A DNA stretch of 62,000 bases from Symbiodinium natans (taxonomy: Eukaryota > Sar > Dinophyceae > Suessiales > Symbiodiniaceae): positions 139,007-201,006 of the forward strand of contig CAJNDS010002382.1 of NCBI GenBank assembly GCA_905221605.1, written 5' to 3'. The notes under the pieces are model-generated. The model made no database searches, was not told the DNA's origin, and was given only the letters and a program-made list of their open reading frames with translations. The position numbers and the translations under genes are program-made. Positions 34,900 through 47,343 of this stretch are shown in pieces; position 1 is the first letter of the stretch; the number at the start of each line of letters is the position of its first letter.

Positions 34900-37800
34900 C
34901 TGGCTCGGCTTTGGGGGCTTACGTGCAAAGTTTTCTGTGTCATTTTGCGAGCCGGGCAAGCGGGGCAAGCTTCATAGAACTTGTTTACTTCAGCCCGTGT
35001 GGATGCAGGACGCATCTAGCTTCCAAGCGCTCGATCAGTTTCCGGGAAGGCTTCGTTCCAACAGGCACAGCAACACTTGCGCAACCGTGTCGAGTCCAGC
35101 CGCTTCTGTACGATACCCAAATGCTTATTAAGGCAATACCATGACATCTTCGGGATGCCATGCGGGGAGCAATGTTGTAGCACCTTAAAGGCGGCGGTTA
35201 GGGCTCTTATATTTGCCAGCGCGAGCAGCCTCCTGCAGCTTCGCCGCTGCTCCCAGCGCGAATCCCACAGCGCGGTGGAGGCCCCAAAAGGGTCTTAGGG
35301 ACGAGAGCTGCCGTTGAGGGCGCTGCATGAGACGGTTTGGAGGGGGCAATGCTTGCACTGGAGTATAGCCTTTGCAAGACAACAAGGACTTCTTAGACCT
35401 GCCTGGTTCCGAATGCGCTGCTAAGCTTGCCTCCTTCTTTTGGATTCTGAAGGTTTCTCGCTGTTTTCTCTCTGCCCTGCTCTCGCCCACTCACACACAC
35501 GGTCAGCTACGTGCTGTGCTCGCAAATGCCCAAGTGGCAAGTTTGGCGCGGCACTTCGGCGGAAAAGCACTGGAAGACCTACAGACTTGTCAGCCATGCA
35601 GGGGTTATACAGAAGCTCTGTCGGCAAGACATCTCAACGATGCACAGGAAAACCCTGGATCCGAAGATGAACGGAAGAGGACACGTTTACAGCTTACAAT
35701 CGGTCAGCTGCGCTGTCCGCTTCACGACTCTGGTGGCTGTGATATCGCTGCGCTTGCAAATCCGTGCTGACCGATGCACCTCCGGCCAAAGAGCCGTGTT
35801 AGCATACGATGACGATCAAGAACCAAGAAGTGGGGCCACGGCGAAACAACCGTTGATGCTGCTTGTCTGAAGGAGACAGGGTCAACTACCAATCCCGAAC
35901 TAAAAAAAGAACCCCTCCCCTCCCCCCCCCCACTCCCTAAAACCATTTTCATCACTAGATGAGTCTCTGCTCGCTCTGCAGAAGCCTTCTGTCATGTAGG
36001 GACTGCGGAGGCGAACTCTGCCACATCTGGGGGGGGGGACTTGAAGGGAGCTTGGGAGTTGAACTCTCTTGGGGCCCAGGGGCCGCAGACCACGCTGCGA
36101 CCAGCAGATAACCAAACGACCAGATTGGCTTCCTGGCGCAGCCGTTGCATGGCTTTTCAACCAGAAGGTCAATTAAGATGCTTCGGAGAATTGTTTCAGA
36201 GAGCCGATGGGTTCAACCGTAGAATGTTCGGGACATCCACCCTTCTGGGTATGGGGTGTGGTGGGCCGGTGGGTGTGGTGTTTGGTATATGTAGAGTCTG
36301 AAGTTAGGGTTCTGGATTTAGCAGCGAATCCCCTTTCGAAAACCCAAAAGAGGATGAGAGATGAAACCTCTTTGTGCTTTCACTGAGACAGACCTCCGGC
36401 AGCAACCTTCTGTGTCCGGAACCGACAGTTGCGATAATGCATGAACAAGGTGATATAATCATTCTAAAGGCGTGAGTGTACTGAACGAAGCGCACGCATG
36501 AACTTGAAATGAATAGGTCCGTGCATGCTTAGAATGAAGAAGCCGCAGGGCGACCTGCAGGACTTGAATTAAGCCCCCACCTTTCAGTTGTGTCCTGTGA
36601 CTATCAAGCCTTTCCACCTCGACCTGTGCATCCTGGTTCAGGAAGGCTCGCCATGTGAAAAATCATACAAACCATGTTCTCGCCTGACCTCATTTGGCGG
36701 AACATCTGAAGTTAGATGCCAGACTGCCGCTTACGACTGGAAAAATGCAGTGCCCCAGCCCTCAACGGGATCGTGAGTTGTGATGAACTTCGTAGAGCGC
36801 ATGTCCTGCAGAGAGGACGCAGGCCGCGCTCGGGAGAGGCCCTGCCTTTGGGAAGTCCGAAATGTGCCATCATTAATAATTGATTATAAGGCTTACACAG
36901 TTGGGCCATGTCGGCAAAACAAAGAAATGAACGATTTGAAGGCTCCGATATACATGAACATATCTGTATATAATTGTATATAGAACGCTGCCTTCACTTG
37001 ATGTGGTCACATGAGGCACATCAAGAAGTCAAACCCATGCATCGCATGTCTTGCTGTCATATCACCAAACGGGAAGCTGCCCTAAGCCCTACACCCTACC
37101 ACCCCAAACTCTTGGGGTCGAAGATGCTGCAAGGAGCTGTAGACAGCTTCTTGGAGGATATGGACATCGGGAGCCTGCGACTGACACATTCTTTGAGAGT
37201 CTTGAGTAGACACAGGTCAGAGCGAGAGTACATCATCGGCACAACACTTCTCCCGACTAAACTGTTGGCGCATTTGGGTTCATTTTCTTCCTATAGTCTG
37301 AGCGGCGAGAGCGGACAACTCTCTGTGCAAAAACAAATGCCAGTGGTGGCACCGTGGTGTGCTTACCGCCTGAGGTCGAGTTAAGAACAGGGACAAAGAA
37401 GAAAACAAAACATCTCAAAGCCCAACACCGCAGCTGTCTCTCTCTCTCTCTCACCAAAAAACCGTCTTCCCAGTGCAGCTTTGCAGATTTCAATCGCAGG
37501 GGCCGTCGACTTGGGAAAAAGTTGGAACCACAAGAACAGCGCTGAATGGGAAACCAGAACGGGCTCTTAACATCGCAACACCGCAACCGAAAAAACTGGG
37601 AAACCGGATCTGTGTCGAAAACCAGAACGGCTGAACGGGAAATAAGGACGGCTGAGTCGGACACCAGGAGACGGCTGATTCGAACGTGAGAACTCCCCCC
37701 CGGCCCAGTTTCTGATGCGCAGTTGCTGGTTCACGCTGGTTTCGGACTCGTGGTTTCTGATACAAGGAAAGCGATGACATAAAACAACATTTTGTGAGCA

Positions 37801-39390
37801 GTGATTTCGGTCGTCGACTCGCATGCTGCTCTCCAAGGATTCAGCGGCTGAGTTTTGACTCTCAATTCCTGAGAATCCTGCGAATCCTGCGAATTCGCTG
37901 CTGGCTTCTGACTCGTGGTTTCTGATTCGCAAGATGGTTTCTGAGGTTAACACTGATCTTCTATGAACTCATTGCAATTCATTGCACTGCGCATTACCCT
38001 GTCCAGCTACCCTCAACCCCTACTGTAAACCCCGTTCTTCCCTCGTGCCTGGGTGCTTGCCTCCTGGCGTCGGGAGCGCGCTCGCACGAAGTAGCGCAGG
38101 ACTTCGCCTGGAGGTAGAGGTGCCCCAAGCAATGTTAGACGCCATGCACCCTTAACCACCGCAAGCCCTTGAGGTAACGGGGGCTCCTGAAGGCTAAAGG
38201 CTTCGGTGGCTGGATGCTTGGTTGGAGAGGTTTTTGTGGGAATCTACATCTCCAGCTTGCGATGCCGGTACCTGGGTTCTGCAAAGCAGGAACACTTACA
38301 GATTTCACACGCTGGTATAACATATCTTGATGCGCGGCTTGACTTGGCGCAGTAACCTTGCTACAAAGTATGATGCTGGCTGAGAAAAATGGCGTGTGCT
38401 TCTGCTGGCAACGAGCTGAGCACAATATTCCCTTCAATGCAATTGCAACTTGAAACCCGTTTGCTCTTGTGTTCTAGGTGCGTACAGCGAAAATGGCTGT
38501 GTTTAAAAAACAGGAGTGTGTGTCGGAGGTGGGGGCTCCATGGGGCTCCTGATAATAGATGCAAGCTTTTGAATGGCCCGCATCCCCCGCCTTGTGAGGT
38601 AACGGCGTCATAGCCAGCTGTGCGCCGGAGCTCCAACTGTCCCAGCCAGTTTACCTCTCCGTCTCCAAACTCTTAAAAAGGATCTTCTCCCTGTCTGTCG
38701 CTACTGCTCTGGTGAAAAATTCTATGACATCGCTTGATCGCCTGATGGAGAGGAGCAAGGAATTAATTTTGATCTGACAGGCTGGTCCTTCAGTGAAACC
38801 GAAAAATCCGAGTGCGCATCATGCAAGTCGGGGTCTTCCAGCGAAGCCGCCAAGTGAGTGTGGCCCATGCCGTGTGGGAGTAGACTTGTTTTGCATGAGG
38901 TCGCCTATGGCTAGGGATGTGGTAATGGGTGATGGCGCGTAATTCTGCACTTGTTGGATCAGAGAGGAGAGAGGCAGAGAGATGGATAGACGCATAGATA
39001 GATCCATGGCTGGCTGGATGAATGGATGGATACATATGTGTATATATATATATATCTATATTTACATGTATCGTTATCATTCAGTGGTTCACGTTTTTAT
39101 GCATATAATATTCAAGCGTAACTACATATACACACATGTATACAAGAGAGCGATAGAGAGAGAAAGAGAGAGATAGAGAGAAAGAGAGAGAGAGAGAGAG
39201 AGATGATAGATAGATAGACAGATAGATGGATGGATAGATAGATAGATATGCATCCAGAGAGGCTTCGGAGGCTCCGTGCGGGCGAAGGAGGGTTCTCTTG
39301 GTCCGGATTCATAGAAAGATGCCTTTGTATGGTGAAGCAGGCATCCAGCTCGGAGCCTGGAAGCTTCAAAGTAGGCCACGTTTGGTTGAT
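34900..39390. other. Long region without a resolved gene
   Basis: 5' exons of the methyltransferase may lie here. Possible but undecided minus frames are at 35430-35580 and 35185-35330. Contains degenerate direct repeats around 37540-37680 ('gaaaccagaacgg', 'gacggctga') and 37740-37935 ('gactcgtggtttctgat'), and C- or A-runs. No motif recognised. Confidence 0.4.
39035..39250. repeat. TA, GAGA and GATA microsatellites
   Basis: TA run (39042-39056), 'agagag' purine run (39145-39205), then 'gatagata' to 39250. Confidence 0.9.
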
Positions 39391-39398
39391 TTTCCTAC

Positions 39399-39474
39399 CG
39401 TGCCTCCTGGACTTTCTGGCAGAAATCCGCCCAGTTCTCGGCCAGGAGGGTGGCGATGTGAACCCTCTCCACAC
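39399..39474 (-). CDS. Isolated exon, unrecognised
   Basis: Minus-strand frame 'VERVHIATLLAENWADFCQK' then 'VQEA' between acceptor CTGCAG and donor GTAGG (or a GC donor a few bases earlier). Helical and coding-like. Parent gene unknown; a downstream exon may be at about 39350-39260. Confidence 0.5.
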
Positions 39475-39479
39475 CTGCA

Positions 39480-42400
39480 GTGGGCGGATTGCTCCATGAT
39501 CATGATGTGACTCCTGCTCAAGCCCCTTCAACGATGGAATGCCAACGACGGTTCTGGCGACAGACACTATGAAGAGCAAGCAGCAAGCCTTCAGGACAGC
39601 AGATACGTGACTCGAGGATACGTGACCCGAGGTCCGTGCACAAGCAAACACCAAGGAACTTTGCGTAACTGCTACCAAGTCAGGAAGATTCAATCTCGAC
39701 CCTGAATGAAGCCACGAAAACCCGGCAAACTGTATGAGTGTAGGATGTTGGCGGCTTTGCAATTAGAGGGTCGGGTTCCTGATGCTCCCCGAGCCATCCC
39801 TCCCCCTGCCGAGTGTGCCGTCCTCCTACGCCTCGGAGTCGCGGCAGCCAGGGCCCTTTTGGGGCCGCCACGAGGAGCTGCAGGCAGAGGGCCGAAACTT
39901 GAAATCCGAGCTGAGAGCAGGGCCCCCTAGAACCTCCCAAGCTCTCTCAGGGTTTTAGAACTCTGGGGTTGTAACCCTTCTAGCTGGCAAACCGGCAGGG
40001 TTTGAGGTCACAGGTAAACACGGGTAAACCCTTCAAGTCTGTCTGCCACGACTTGGAGGGTTGCGCTGGCTACGCTATGCTACGCTGGCTGGGGTTTGGG
40101 GATTCCAGGGGTGTCATCCGGTCCGGTGAGCGAATTTGGAATACTGCAAATCAGCTTTGGGTTGCGTAAGGTGGTTTGAAAGGGGCATGTCTTGTAAAGT
40201 GAAGTTAAATGTGAGTGCAGCTTGACTGTCAGGTCTTTTCATGCATCCGGAATTCCTGGCAATTGTGATCCAGGAAAGGCGGAGCGGGGGAGACAAGCAC
40301 GTAACGGCTTGAACATGCGGAGGTGCAGGGTAGGCACAACGTATGCAAATCATTCGCGTAGACACCCACCTAAACATGGCCCGACATACGGTTGCCTGAT
40401 AACTGATTACACCTCCCCTGCACCTCCAGGTAGGCATGATGCCTTGTGGTGCTCTGGCAGTTGCTTCAAGACGGAGAAGCCTGAGCCACTAGGCCGAGCG
40501 AAGCTTCTTAAACCTTGGGGGTTCAGGGGTTTAGGATTAAGGGCTTATGATTTTGAGTATGATGATGATTTTCATTATACTGATTGTGATATGTCTAATA
40601 ATCTACACCACACCCCCCCCCCACCCCCCGTAAAGATGCCTTGGGCTGGTGACCTCTCCAATGACCTCTCTTTGGTACAGGGAGCTCTAGGTGCTGGTAA
40701 ACTTCACAAAGTCAGGACACTGAGTCTGTGAAACCTCTGAGACCTAATGCCGGCATTCAAGTCTAGCAAGGGTCCACTGGTTGGGTTTTGGGAACCGAGC
40801 TGCCCAACTCAGACAGCGCTCGCGCCAGCGCTGCGCTTCGGCGTGCCTCTCCAAGAAGCTGCAAGGGTGCAGGGCGCGAAGCGTTTCGGGTCTTAACCCT
40901 TGCGATGTGAAGGTAGGAATGACCAGTGACGGGCGATGGGCATCGATGGGCCATCTGTAGCACCCTGCCGAGCTTCAAACCCCTAACCGAACTCCTGCAC
41001 CACATTGGGGGAACATGAAAGGCACTTCGTGTTTGTCTCAACGGATCATCCGCCAAACCACCAAAGACCCTGCAGTGTCTGCACTCAGTGGTCTGCAAAG
41101 TGGCCATCTGTGCCTTCGTAACTTTGACGAGCACGTGCGTCATGTTTGGCTCAAACGCCCTTTCGACAAAGCTGGGGTAACAGGAATCCCATGCGCACTT
41201 GCAAGCATAAACCGAAGGTTCGACGCGTTAGATCGAAGTGGCAGTTTAGTTTAGCCCTTGGAACTTTGAGGAATCAAGGCTTCAAGCCGACCCAGGTGCG
41301 CAGACTACCGATTGCGGTATGTCAAGGTCATGTCTGTTGGGCCTGCATGGCTGCAGAGACACAAAGACTGAACTTAACTGCTCGCCTACAGCTTCCATGC
41401 TGTCTTGTGCGCCTTTCCGGACCGGTTCGGCCTATGTTCCTCAGTGCGAATAGGATCGACCTTATACTGCTGAATCCATCCTCCAGGACTAAAGTTCTTG
41501 AAGTTTAGTGCCTCGATAGCTTCTCCGTCACAGCCTATAGCATTCTGCCTGAGGCCCTAGGCTGTGCAGCCCAGAAGCCCGGCTGGCGGAGGAGGCAGGT
41601 ACTGCAGGCTGCATGGCACATGCTCAGACCCTTCAGCGGCACATGGTCTGTGACGTGACAGGGGCATCTGGACAACCTGCCGAAGCAGGGGCGTGAATTT
41701 CGACTCTTGTAGATGCCTCGTCTGCCATGACAGAAGTCCTCTCTGCCAGCGCTGCACTGGGTAGTTAAATGTCGGGTGGGTCTTTGCCCTCCCGAAAGCC
41801 AGAATACGCGTTGGGCTGGAAGGCGCATCAGGCGCCAGGCGGCGCCTTGTGCGACAGCTCTCCGGTGCCGCCTTTGAACCTGACGGAAGCCACAGGACCC
41901 AACCTCTAAAAAAGTTAACCCACCTTCCTTCCAGAAACCCATTCGGCAGGCATGGCTGCGTAGTTCGTGTTCCGTGCTGAACTCGCTGGTGGGGTGGATT
42001 TTTGCGGCTTTACACTCAACACATCACCGCCGCATGCGGGCGGCAGCCAGACAGCTCAACTGTATGTGATAGCTTCTATGATGGTGTGAGTGAGTGACTG
42101 ACTGACTGACTGAGCTTGCGGAGTGTGAATTTCAGAGCATCGAAAGTGTCACTGCATGACTGAGGGAAAGGCGGAGACAGTGAGAGTGAGTGTGCAAGTG
42201 TGAGGGAAAGAGATGGAAAGCGAGCGAGTGTGTCAGCGACGGAGGGCAAGCACTGGAGCCCTCCATCATGAACAGCATCAGAAAAACAAGAACAGTATTG
42301 CGAGTACGCAGTGATGGTACCCAACATGTATCAAAATGTTGATAGTGCTCGTAGGCTCTTCTTGATCATCAGCACAATACCCTGCCCAAGCTCTCGTCTC

Positions 42401-42540
42401 TGAATGTGGACCATGTGGCGACAAAAGGGCTGTTGCGTTGAGGGCATGCGCAGATTCTAAGACTTCTGCTTGGCAAGCATGCACGCACACAGAAAAGGAC
42501 AACACCAAATTGGAGACGGAGCAGCATGAGAGTCGTGGTC
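39480..42540. other. No resolved gene
   Basis: Two competing minus frames at about 40770-40870 after a CTTGCAG acceptor ('LLGEARRSAALARALSELG' or a +1 alternative) may be an exon. A GACT/GTGA-rich simple stretch lies at about 42085-42230. Nothing else supportable. Confidence 0.4.
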
Positions 42541-42542
42541 AC

Positions 42543-42713
42543 GATCTCTGTCAACTGATTGCTTTGCTCGGGGTCCATCAACTCCAAACGCTTCAAGGCC
42601 TTCTCCAGGTCCTCGGAATCCTGGGGTGCTAAAATCTCAAAATCTGCGCGATTCACAGAAACCTCTGGAATACAGTAATTTGGATCGTTGGCATCTTTGA
42701 GCAACTTCGGAAG
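42543..42713 (-). CDS. 57-aa exon, unrecognised acidic protein
   Basis: Clean minus exon of 171 nt, phase 0 at both ends: acceptor TTTGAAG, then 'LPKLLKDANDPNYCIPEVS', 'ADFEILAPQDSEDLEKALKR', 'LELMDPEQSNQLTEI', GT donor at 42542. Clearly coding by composition. The intron just upstream begins near a C tract (42728-42738). Function not recognised; a following exon may lie at about 42460-42345. Confidence 0.6.
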
Positions 42714-42719
42714 CTTCAA

Positions 42720-45340
42720 ATATGCTACCCCCCCCCCCGTAGCGCCTAGGTTTTACTAAAAAAGAGTGTTGTTTTCGTAGGATTTACAAAAAAACGTGTT
42801 TTTTTGAATCGCATGAACGGAATGGAGGATACTGCCCAACACATAGGCGACAGACGCAGCAAGCAGTGCAACACAGCGTGCGACGGAATCATGTTACACG
42901 TGTTTTTGCTTCTGTGCTAGAAAAGACAGGCCTGTAATTAAACTTGTTCATACACTACATTAATTAAAACATAATGCGTAATAGGGAACCTGACCTAGTG
43001 GCTTCACTTAAGCATTCATTGAATGAGCTAAATCATGTTCCTTCTTCTTTTCGTGAACAAGCACAGTACTTAATTTAACTAAAGTTTTTGGTTTTTGGAA
43101 ATTATCTCAGCAAGCAACAGACCCCAACAGCGTGGGTTGCTTTTAGCCTTTGCTTTTGCAATCGTTGTCTTGCTATGCCCTGACCCTTCAATAGACGCTT
43201 ATATCAGCTTTAAGCACCTCTTACAAGAGACTTTTGTAAGTGTAACAGGCGGTTAGCATAAGGGCCTGTTGTTTTAACAAGCGTAGTTTTTAACACAATA
43301 AGCTTTTATGTTAGAGGCAACAAGCGCTTACATTTTAGCTATATATATATATATATAAACTAAATTTTTCGTAGTCGGTCCTTCTTTTCCCTCGTCCTCT
43401 CTTCTTTCCAGAGGTCCTGAATATTTGTATGTTTGCAAACCTCCTCATCTCCCTAAACTCTCACTTGACCAGAGCAGGGGCTTTTTTGTATCACCTTGAA
43501 ACACTTTCTGTGGAATATTGGATCTTGGATCTTGGATCCAGCCCAATATTGAAATACTGAGTTTTTCCCACACATAAATATTGCGGGGCCAGATAAGCAT
43601 AAACCCTGGTACAGAGTTTGGTTTTGCTTAGTGGGGGGAAGGGGGCGGGGGGGGTGATTATTGAAATACAATGTGTGTTACCTCAGGTACAGTGTTTAAT
43701 GTTGACTTCGCATTAATAAACCCCCCCCCCCCCCCTTCATTGATCAATCTCTCCGGCCAGGGCCTCCTCAATAATGTTCGCCTAAATCCTGGTAGGTCTA
43801 GCTGTCCCGGTGCCACCACAGTGGGCTAAGTGAGCCTCTACTGCGAGCCTCTGGGGGATCACTTTTAGAAAATATTCCGGGCTGGATTTTACAATTGTGG
43901 CGGGTTGCAATATTGTGTTCCGGCAGCTGGATTTTACAATTGTAGCGGGAATCACTAATGTGAAGTCAACATTAGTGCAGAGTTTAATTGCCCCAAAAAT
44001 CTCCAAAAATCTGAGGGAGCAGGGCTTGGGCTCACCAGATTACAAACCCCAAGCGTATTCGCTGTTGGGGAGCTATAGGAACCAAAACTTGCTACGCGCG
44101 CATACACACACACACACATCTTTAGGCACGCAAAAATTCCGCCGGCGTGACAATCTCGGCTGTCCGTCGCGGTCTTGTGGCTCAACTGCTGCGTTTGATG
44201 CGAGCACACATGGATCTCATTCTGTTCGCATAAATATCGTGTGTATTTTCAATATACTCATATCAAGATACTGCTGCATGCGCTGTTGCGCTCTCCGTGC
44301 CGCGTGCTGCGTCCGGCGCGACACACTCCGGTGCGACACACACGGAAAGGCTCGCGACAAGATCGTGCACGAATGCTGTTGCGCGGGCACACATGGGTGT
44401 CTCGCCGTTCGCACGGATCTGCTCTTGCACTAGACAGCCGCGTCTTACACGACCACACAGACATCAGGTGTTGGGTAGGCATATATATTTTTGCGGCAAG
44501 AAAGCGGTTGCAAAAGCAAGGGCTAAAAACTAAGCCATGATCGTGTCATTCAGAGGTTTCAAAACCAATCAGAGGTTTCACAACCAAACACATGCATGTA
44601 AAATAAGCCAAAAAAACCTGTATATAGCATGCATTATGTCAGGATGACTGCTTGATGAGTTGAAAAAATGGCTGAAAAAAAGATGGTTCTAAAACATGGG
44701 CTCTCAAAAAAATGCTTTTTAAAACTTAAATAAAAAAAAACGGCCCCAAAAAAATTGACTCTAAGCTGCACAGCTCAATGTTCCAGCACAGTGCTTATAT
44801 AGTTGTGCCTTCAAAGCCTCAGTAATCCAGCAGGGATGGGTCGGGAGGGTTTGTGAGATGGAGCAGAAAGGGGGGGGGGGGGCAGGGCGGCATAAAAATC
44901 TTGCCACCAAGGATGTCAGAGCCTCAGTCGCAGCATCAACGCTCCTTCAGGAAGAGCAATTGGGCCCTCAGGTTTTTGCAGGGTTTCGGGTTTAGTTGGT
45001 GTTTAGGGTTTGCTGCCAACCCTTAGATCCGAAGCCAAAAACCCTAAACACCTAAACAACAAACCCTGAACCCTAACCCAAGGAGCAAGTCGGCACTGTG
45101 CTGAAAGGCGCTGCCTCCAAAAGGTTTGTGCCGAAAGGCGCAGCCTTGAATCCGAAACCCAAAACCCTAAACAACAAACCCTGGACCCTAACCCAAGGAG
45201 CAGGGGTGCAGCTCAAAATCGAAAGGCGCTGCCTGAGCAGAGCAAGACCCAATTTGTCATTCCAGGCTCAAGGGGGGCACAGGGGCGATCATGCTGTCAA
45301 ACCAAACTGTAAACTGTCAACCCCAGCCCCCCCCCCACCC
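42720..45340. other. Spacer without a resolved gene
   Basis: AT-rich 42750-43440, poly-C at 43721-43736. A partial duplication lies at about 43869-43970: 'gctggattttacaattgt' occurs twice about 50 bp apart, and 'gtgaagtcaacattagtg' at 43960 is nearly the reverse complement of 'cactgta...'-side sequence at 43690-43715. CCCTAAA-type patches lie at 45000-45195. Confidence 0.45.
45000..45200. repeat. Telomere-like and 'aaaggcgctgcc' repeats
   Basis: 'aaaccctaaacaacaaaccct' blocks occur twice (45040-45078, 45160-45198) together with the short motif GAAAGGCGC(T/A)GCC at 45104, 45133 and 45220. The two blocks look like a local duplication. Confidence 0.75.
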
Positions 45341-45349
45341 CCCCTCTCC

Positions 45350-45511
45350 TTGCATTCTGGGCAAGTTGCGACGACCCAGATTTGTTCTTCTTCAGCAGTC
45401 CTGCCCTCGGCAAGGGTTTTCCTAGTGGTTTGCTTGAACAGGTGGATACTGGTAAGTTCTTCTGGGCATGAGCAGACACTGTTGATCCTGTGGTGAAGCC
45501 ATGTGAATGTT
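45350..45511 (-). CDS. Exon with Cys pair, unrecognised
   Basis: Minus frame 'STFTWLHHRINSVCSCPEEL', 'TSIHLFKQTTRKTLAEGRT' and 'EQIWVVATCPECKE', ending at a G-rich boundary. The CPEC pair with the earlier CSC could be a zinc-binding site, but this is speculative. It lies on the strand opposite gene A and may belong with the minus exon at 47169-47275. Confidence 0.5.
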
Positions 45512-45663
45512 GACTTTTTGCTTTGTCCTGTTTGTCGCTGTAAGGCATGTTGCTTCACTTCGAGAACTCCACACCAACAACACTGTGCGGCACTAAGCTG
45601 ACAGTAGTGCAGAAATGCATTTCAGAGCTGTTCTTGCGGTTTGTGTGTGTGTGTGGGGGGGGG

Positions 45664-45888
45664 TTTGTTGTCAGCGCACAAGTGCCACTCTGCCAGCAGT
45701 CATGAAACGAATCAGAATGTGACCCTCTGAAACCGTTGAGGCTCAAGTGCAGGGCTCATACAGTCGGTCACCGAAACACGAGCAGTATAGGTGCGATAGA
45801 GAAATCTTAAAGGACAGGAATTGCACTGAAAGGCTTCTATGCACAGGTGCGTCCAAAAAAACTGACACACTCGGTCACCAAACATGAG
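45664..45888. repeat. Duplicated 5' flank, copy 1
   Basis: About 200 bp nearly identical to 47344-47548, with a 23-bp insertion ('cagtcatgaaacgaatcagaatg'-like) and a further partial tandem copy at about 45873-45933. It ends shortly before the ATG of gene A. Confidence 0.9.
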
Positions 45889-45939
45889 CAGTACAGGCGC
45901 AATAGAGAAATCTTGAAGGACAGGAATTCCACTGGCTCA

Positions 45940-47032
45940 ATGGGGAAAAAAGAGCAGAACCTGAGAAAGAAGAACACTCCCAGTGGCCGGGAGCGCAAAG
46001 ACTTGCGATTGCAGTGCAACGACTTGAAGCAGAAGCTTAAAGACCTGCAGGCCCGGCATGTCCATTCATGGGAGTTGTTTTTTGTTGACCCTACTTGCCC
46101 GGACCCTGCTGTTGCCCAGAGGAGAAGTTTGACAAGCTGCAGCAGGAGCATAACCTCGGTCTCGAGGCCAATCTAGCTCTGGTGCAGGAGAGAGACCTTC
46201 TCTTGAAAGAGAACAAGGCCAGGTCGGGAAGCAAAAACATGCAAACACTTGCAATTTGCAATCTTAAAACATCCCTCAAGCTGTTGCCCAGAGGAGAAGG
46301 TTGACAACCTGCAGCAGCAGAAGGATGACCTCGAGCAGCAGCATGACCTTCTCTTGAAAGAGAGCAAGGCCAGGTCGGGAAGCAAAAACATGCAAACTCT
46401 TGCAATTTGCAATCTTAAAACATCCCTCAAGCTGTTGCCCAGAGGAGAAGTTTGACAACCTGCAGCAGCAGCAGCATGACCTCGAGCAGCAGCATGGCTT
46501 CGCCCTCCAGGTCAACCTAGCTTTCCTGCAGGAGAGAGACCTTCTCTTGAAAGAGAACGAGGCCAGGTCGGGTTTTCCTGCAGGAGAGAGACCTTCTCTT
46601 GAAAGAGAACGAGGCCAGGTCGGGAAGCAAAAACATGCAAACACTTGCAACTTGCAGTCTTAATGCATCCCTCAAGGAGCTAAAGTCGTTCCAGCAAGCG
46701 CTGCTGAAAGCTCACAAGGAACGTATCCTTGAACTCCGGAGCCAGAAGAAAGACGAAGTCGCAAAGCTAGAGGTTGACCTCCGGATCCAGAAGGCAGACG
46801 AAATCACAAAGGCCGACCAAACCGGGTTTGGGGTTGAGGGGTGCATGTTTGTCTTTAGGGTTTAGGGTTGGGGGTAAATGTTGAGTTGTTCCAGGCAAAA
46901 GAAGCCATCTTCGCGATGAGACTGGAAGAGTTACAAGCTGCCGCCTTGCAAGCTGCCGCCTCGTCTGCTGCAGAGTCGCAATCGCCCACCACGGTTGTAA
47001 CACCCGACAAGGAGCCCGAGGATTCAGATTGA
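45940..47032 (+). CDS. Coiled-coil protein (gene A), six exons
   Basis: Unknown function; predicted coiled coil of 223 aa. Exons, all joined at phase 0: 45940-46050 ('MGKKEQNLRKKNTPSGRERK'), 46122-46217 ('EKFDKLQQEHNLGLEANLAL', 'ERDLLLKENK'), 46294-46368 ('EKVDNLQQQKDDLEQQHDLL'), 46445-46561, 46677-46811 ('ELKSFQQALLKAHKERILEL'), 46895-47032 (Ala-rich then acidic tail 'TPDKEPEDSD', stop). Each of the five introns starts with GC (mostly GCC) and ends in AG, the first three in AGAG. Introns 2 and 3 are 76 nt and nearly identical, so exon plus intron was duplicated in tandem. Start ATG 45940 is in good context and follows the duplicated 5' flank. Gene B is a paralogue with matching exon sizes. 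Heptad-like Leu/Glu/Gln content supports the coiled coil. Confidence 0.85.
46218..46444 (+). repeat. Tandem exon+intron duplication within gene A
   Basis: Introns 46218-46293 and 46369-46444 share almost every base (GCCAGGTCGGGAAGC... TGCCCAGAG) and separate exons that all begin GAG AAG and end in LLLKE(N/S)K. Confidence 0.9.
46522..46624 (+). repeat. 51-bp direct duplication spanning a splice donor
   Basis: 46522-46572 and 46574-46624 are identical or nearly so and carry the end of exon 4 plus the GC donor. The second copy is out of frame and falls in intron 4. Confidence 0.85.
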
Positions 47033-47168
47033 GTGGCCTGGGATGCACTCGGACTCCATACCCTTACTTTGCTAAACCTCTAAACCCACTGAAGCGCCGT
47101 TGATCTCCCAGGAACACCAGGATGATGTGGGATGATTGTGGCTACTTGTGCGGTCTTGGAATACTTAC

Positions 47169-47275
47169 CAGTGATCTTCTTGGAGTTCTTGTGTTCCAGA
47201 GCTTTGTGAGTCGGCCCATCGTTGCGTCGATCATGTTTGGAAGGCAGTGCGACCTTCACTGTTTCACCAAATGCT
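47169..47275 (-). CDS. Basic exon opposite genes A and C
   Basis: Minus frame 'AFGETVKVALPSKHDRRNDG' then 'PTHKALEHKNSKKITG', ending at a consensus donor GTAAGT (47168). Lys-rich. Lies between two plus-strand genes, so its gene would overlap gene A on the other strand unless it is a relic. Confidence 0.45.
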
Positions 47276-47343
47276 CGCAAGCACAAGTGATAGCAAAGAA
47301 GCTTTGCTTTCTGACTGTGAGCTGGCTGACTCTGATCTTGATG

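Noticed and set aside
39112-39762. 216-codon minus frame
   Set aside because: Extends through GAGA/GATA repeats and conflicts with the spliced exon at 39474-39399 in another frame.
41138-41152. Relict dinoflagellate spliced leader ('tttggctcaaa'), also 7556-7566
   Set aside because: Only 9-11 bases match and no gene begins there; the match is within chance.
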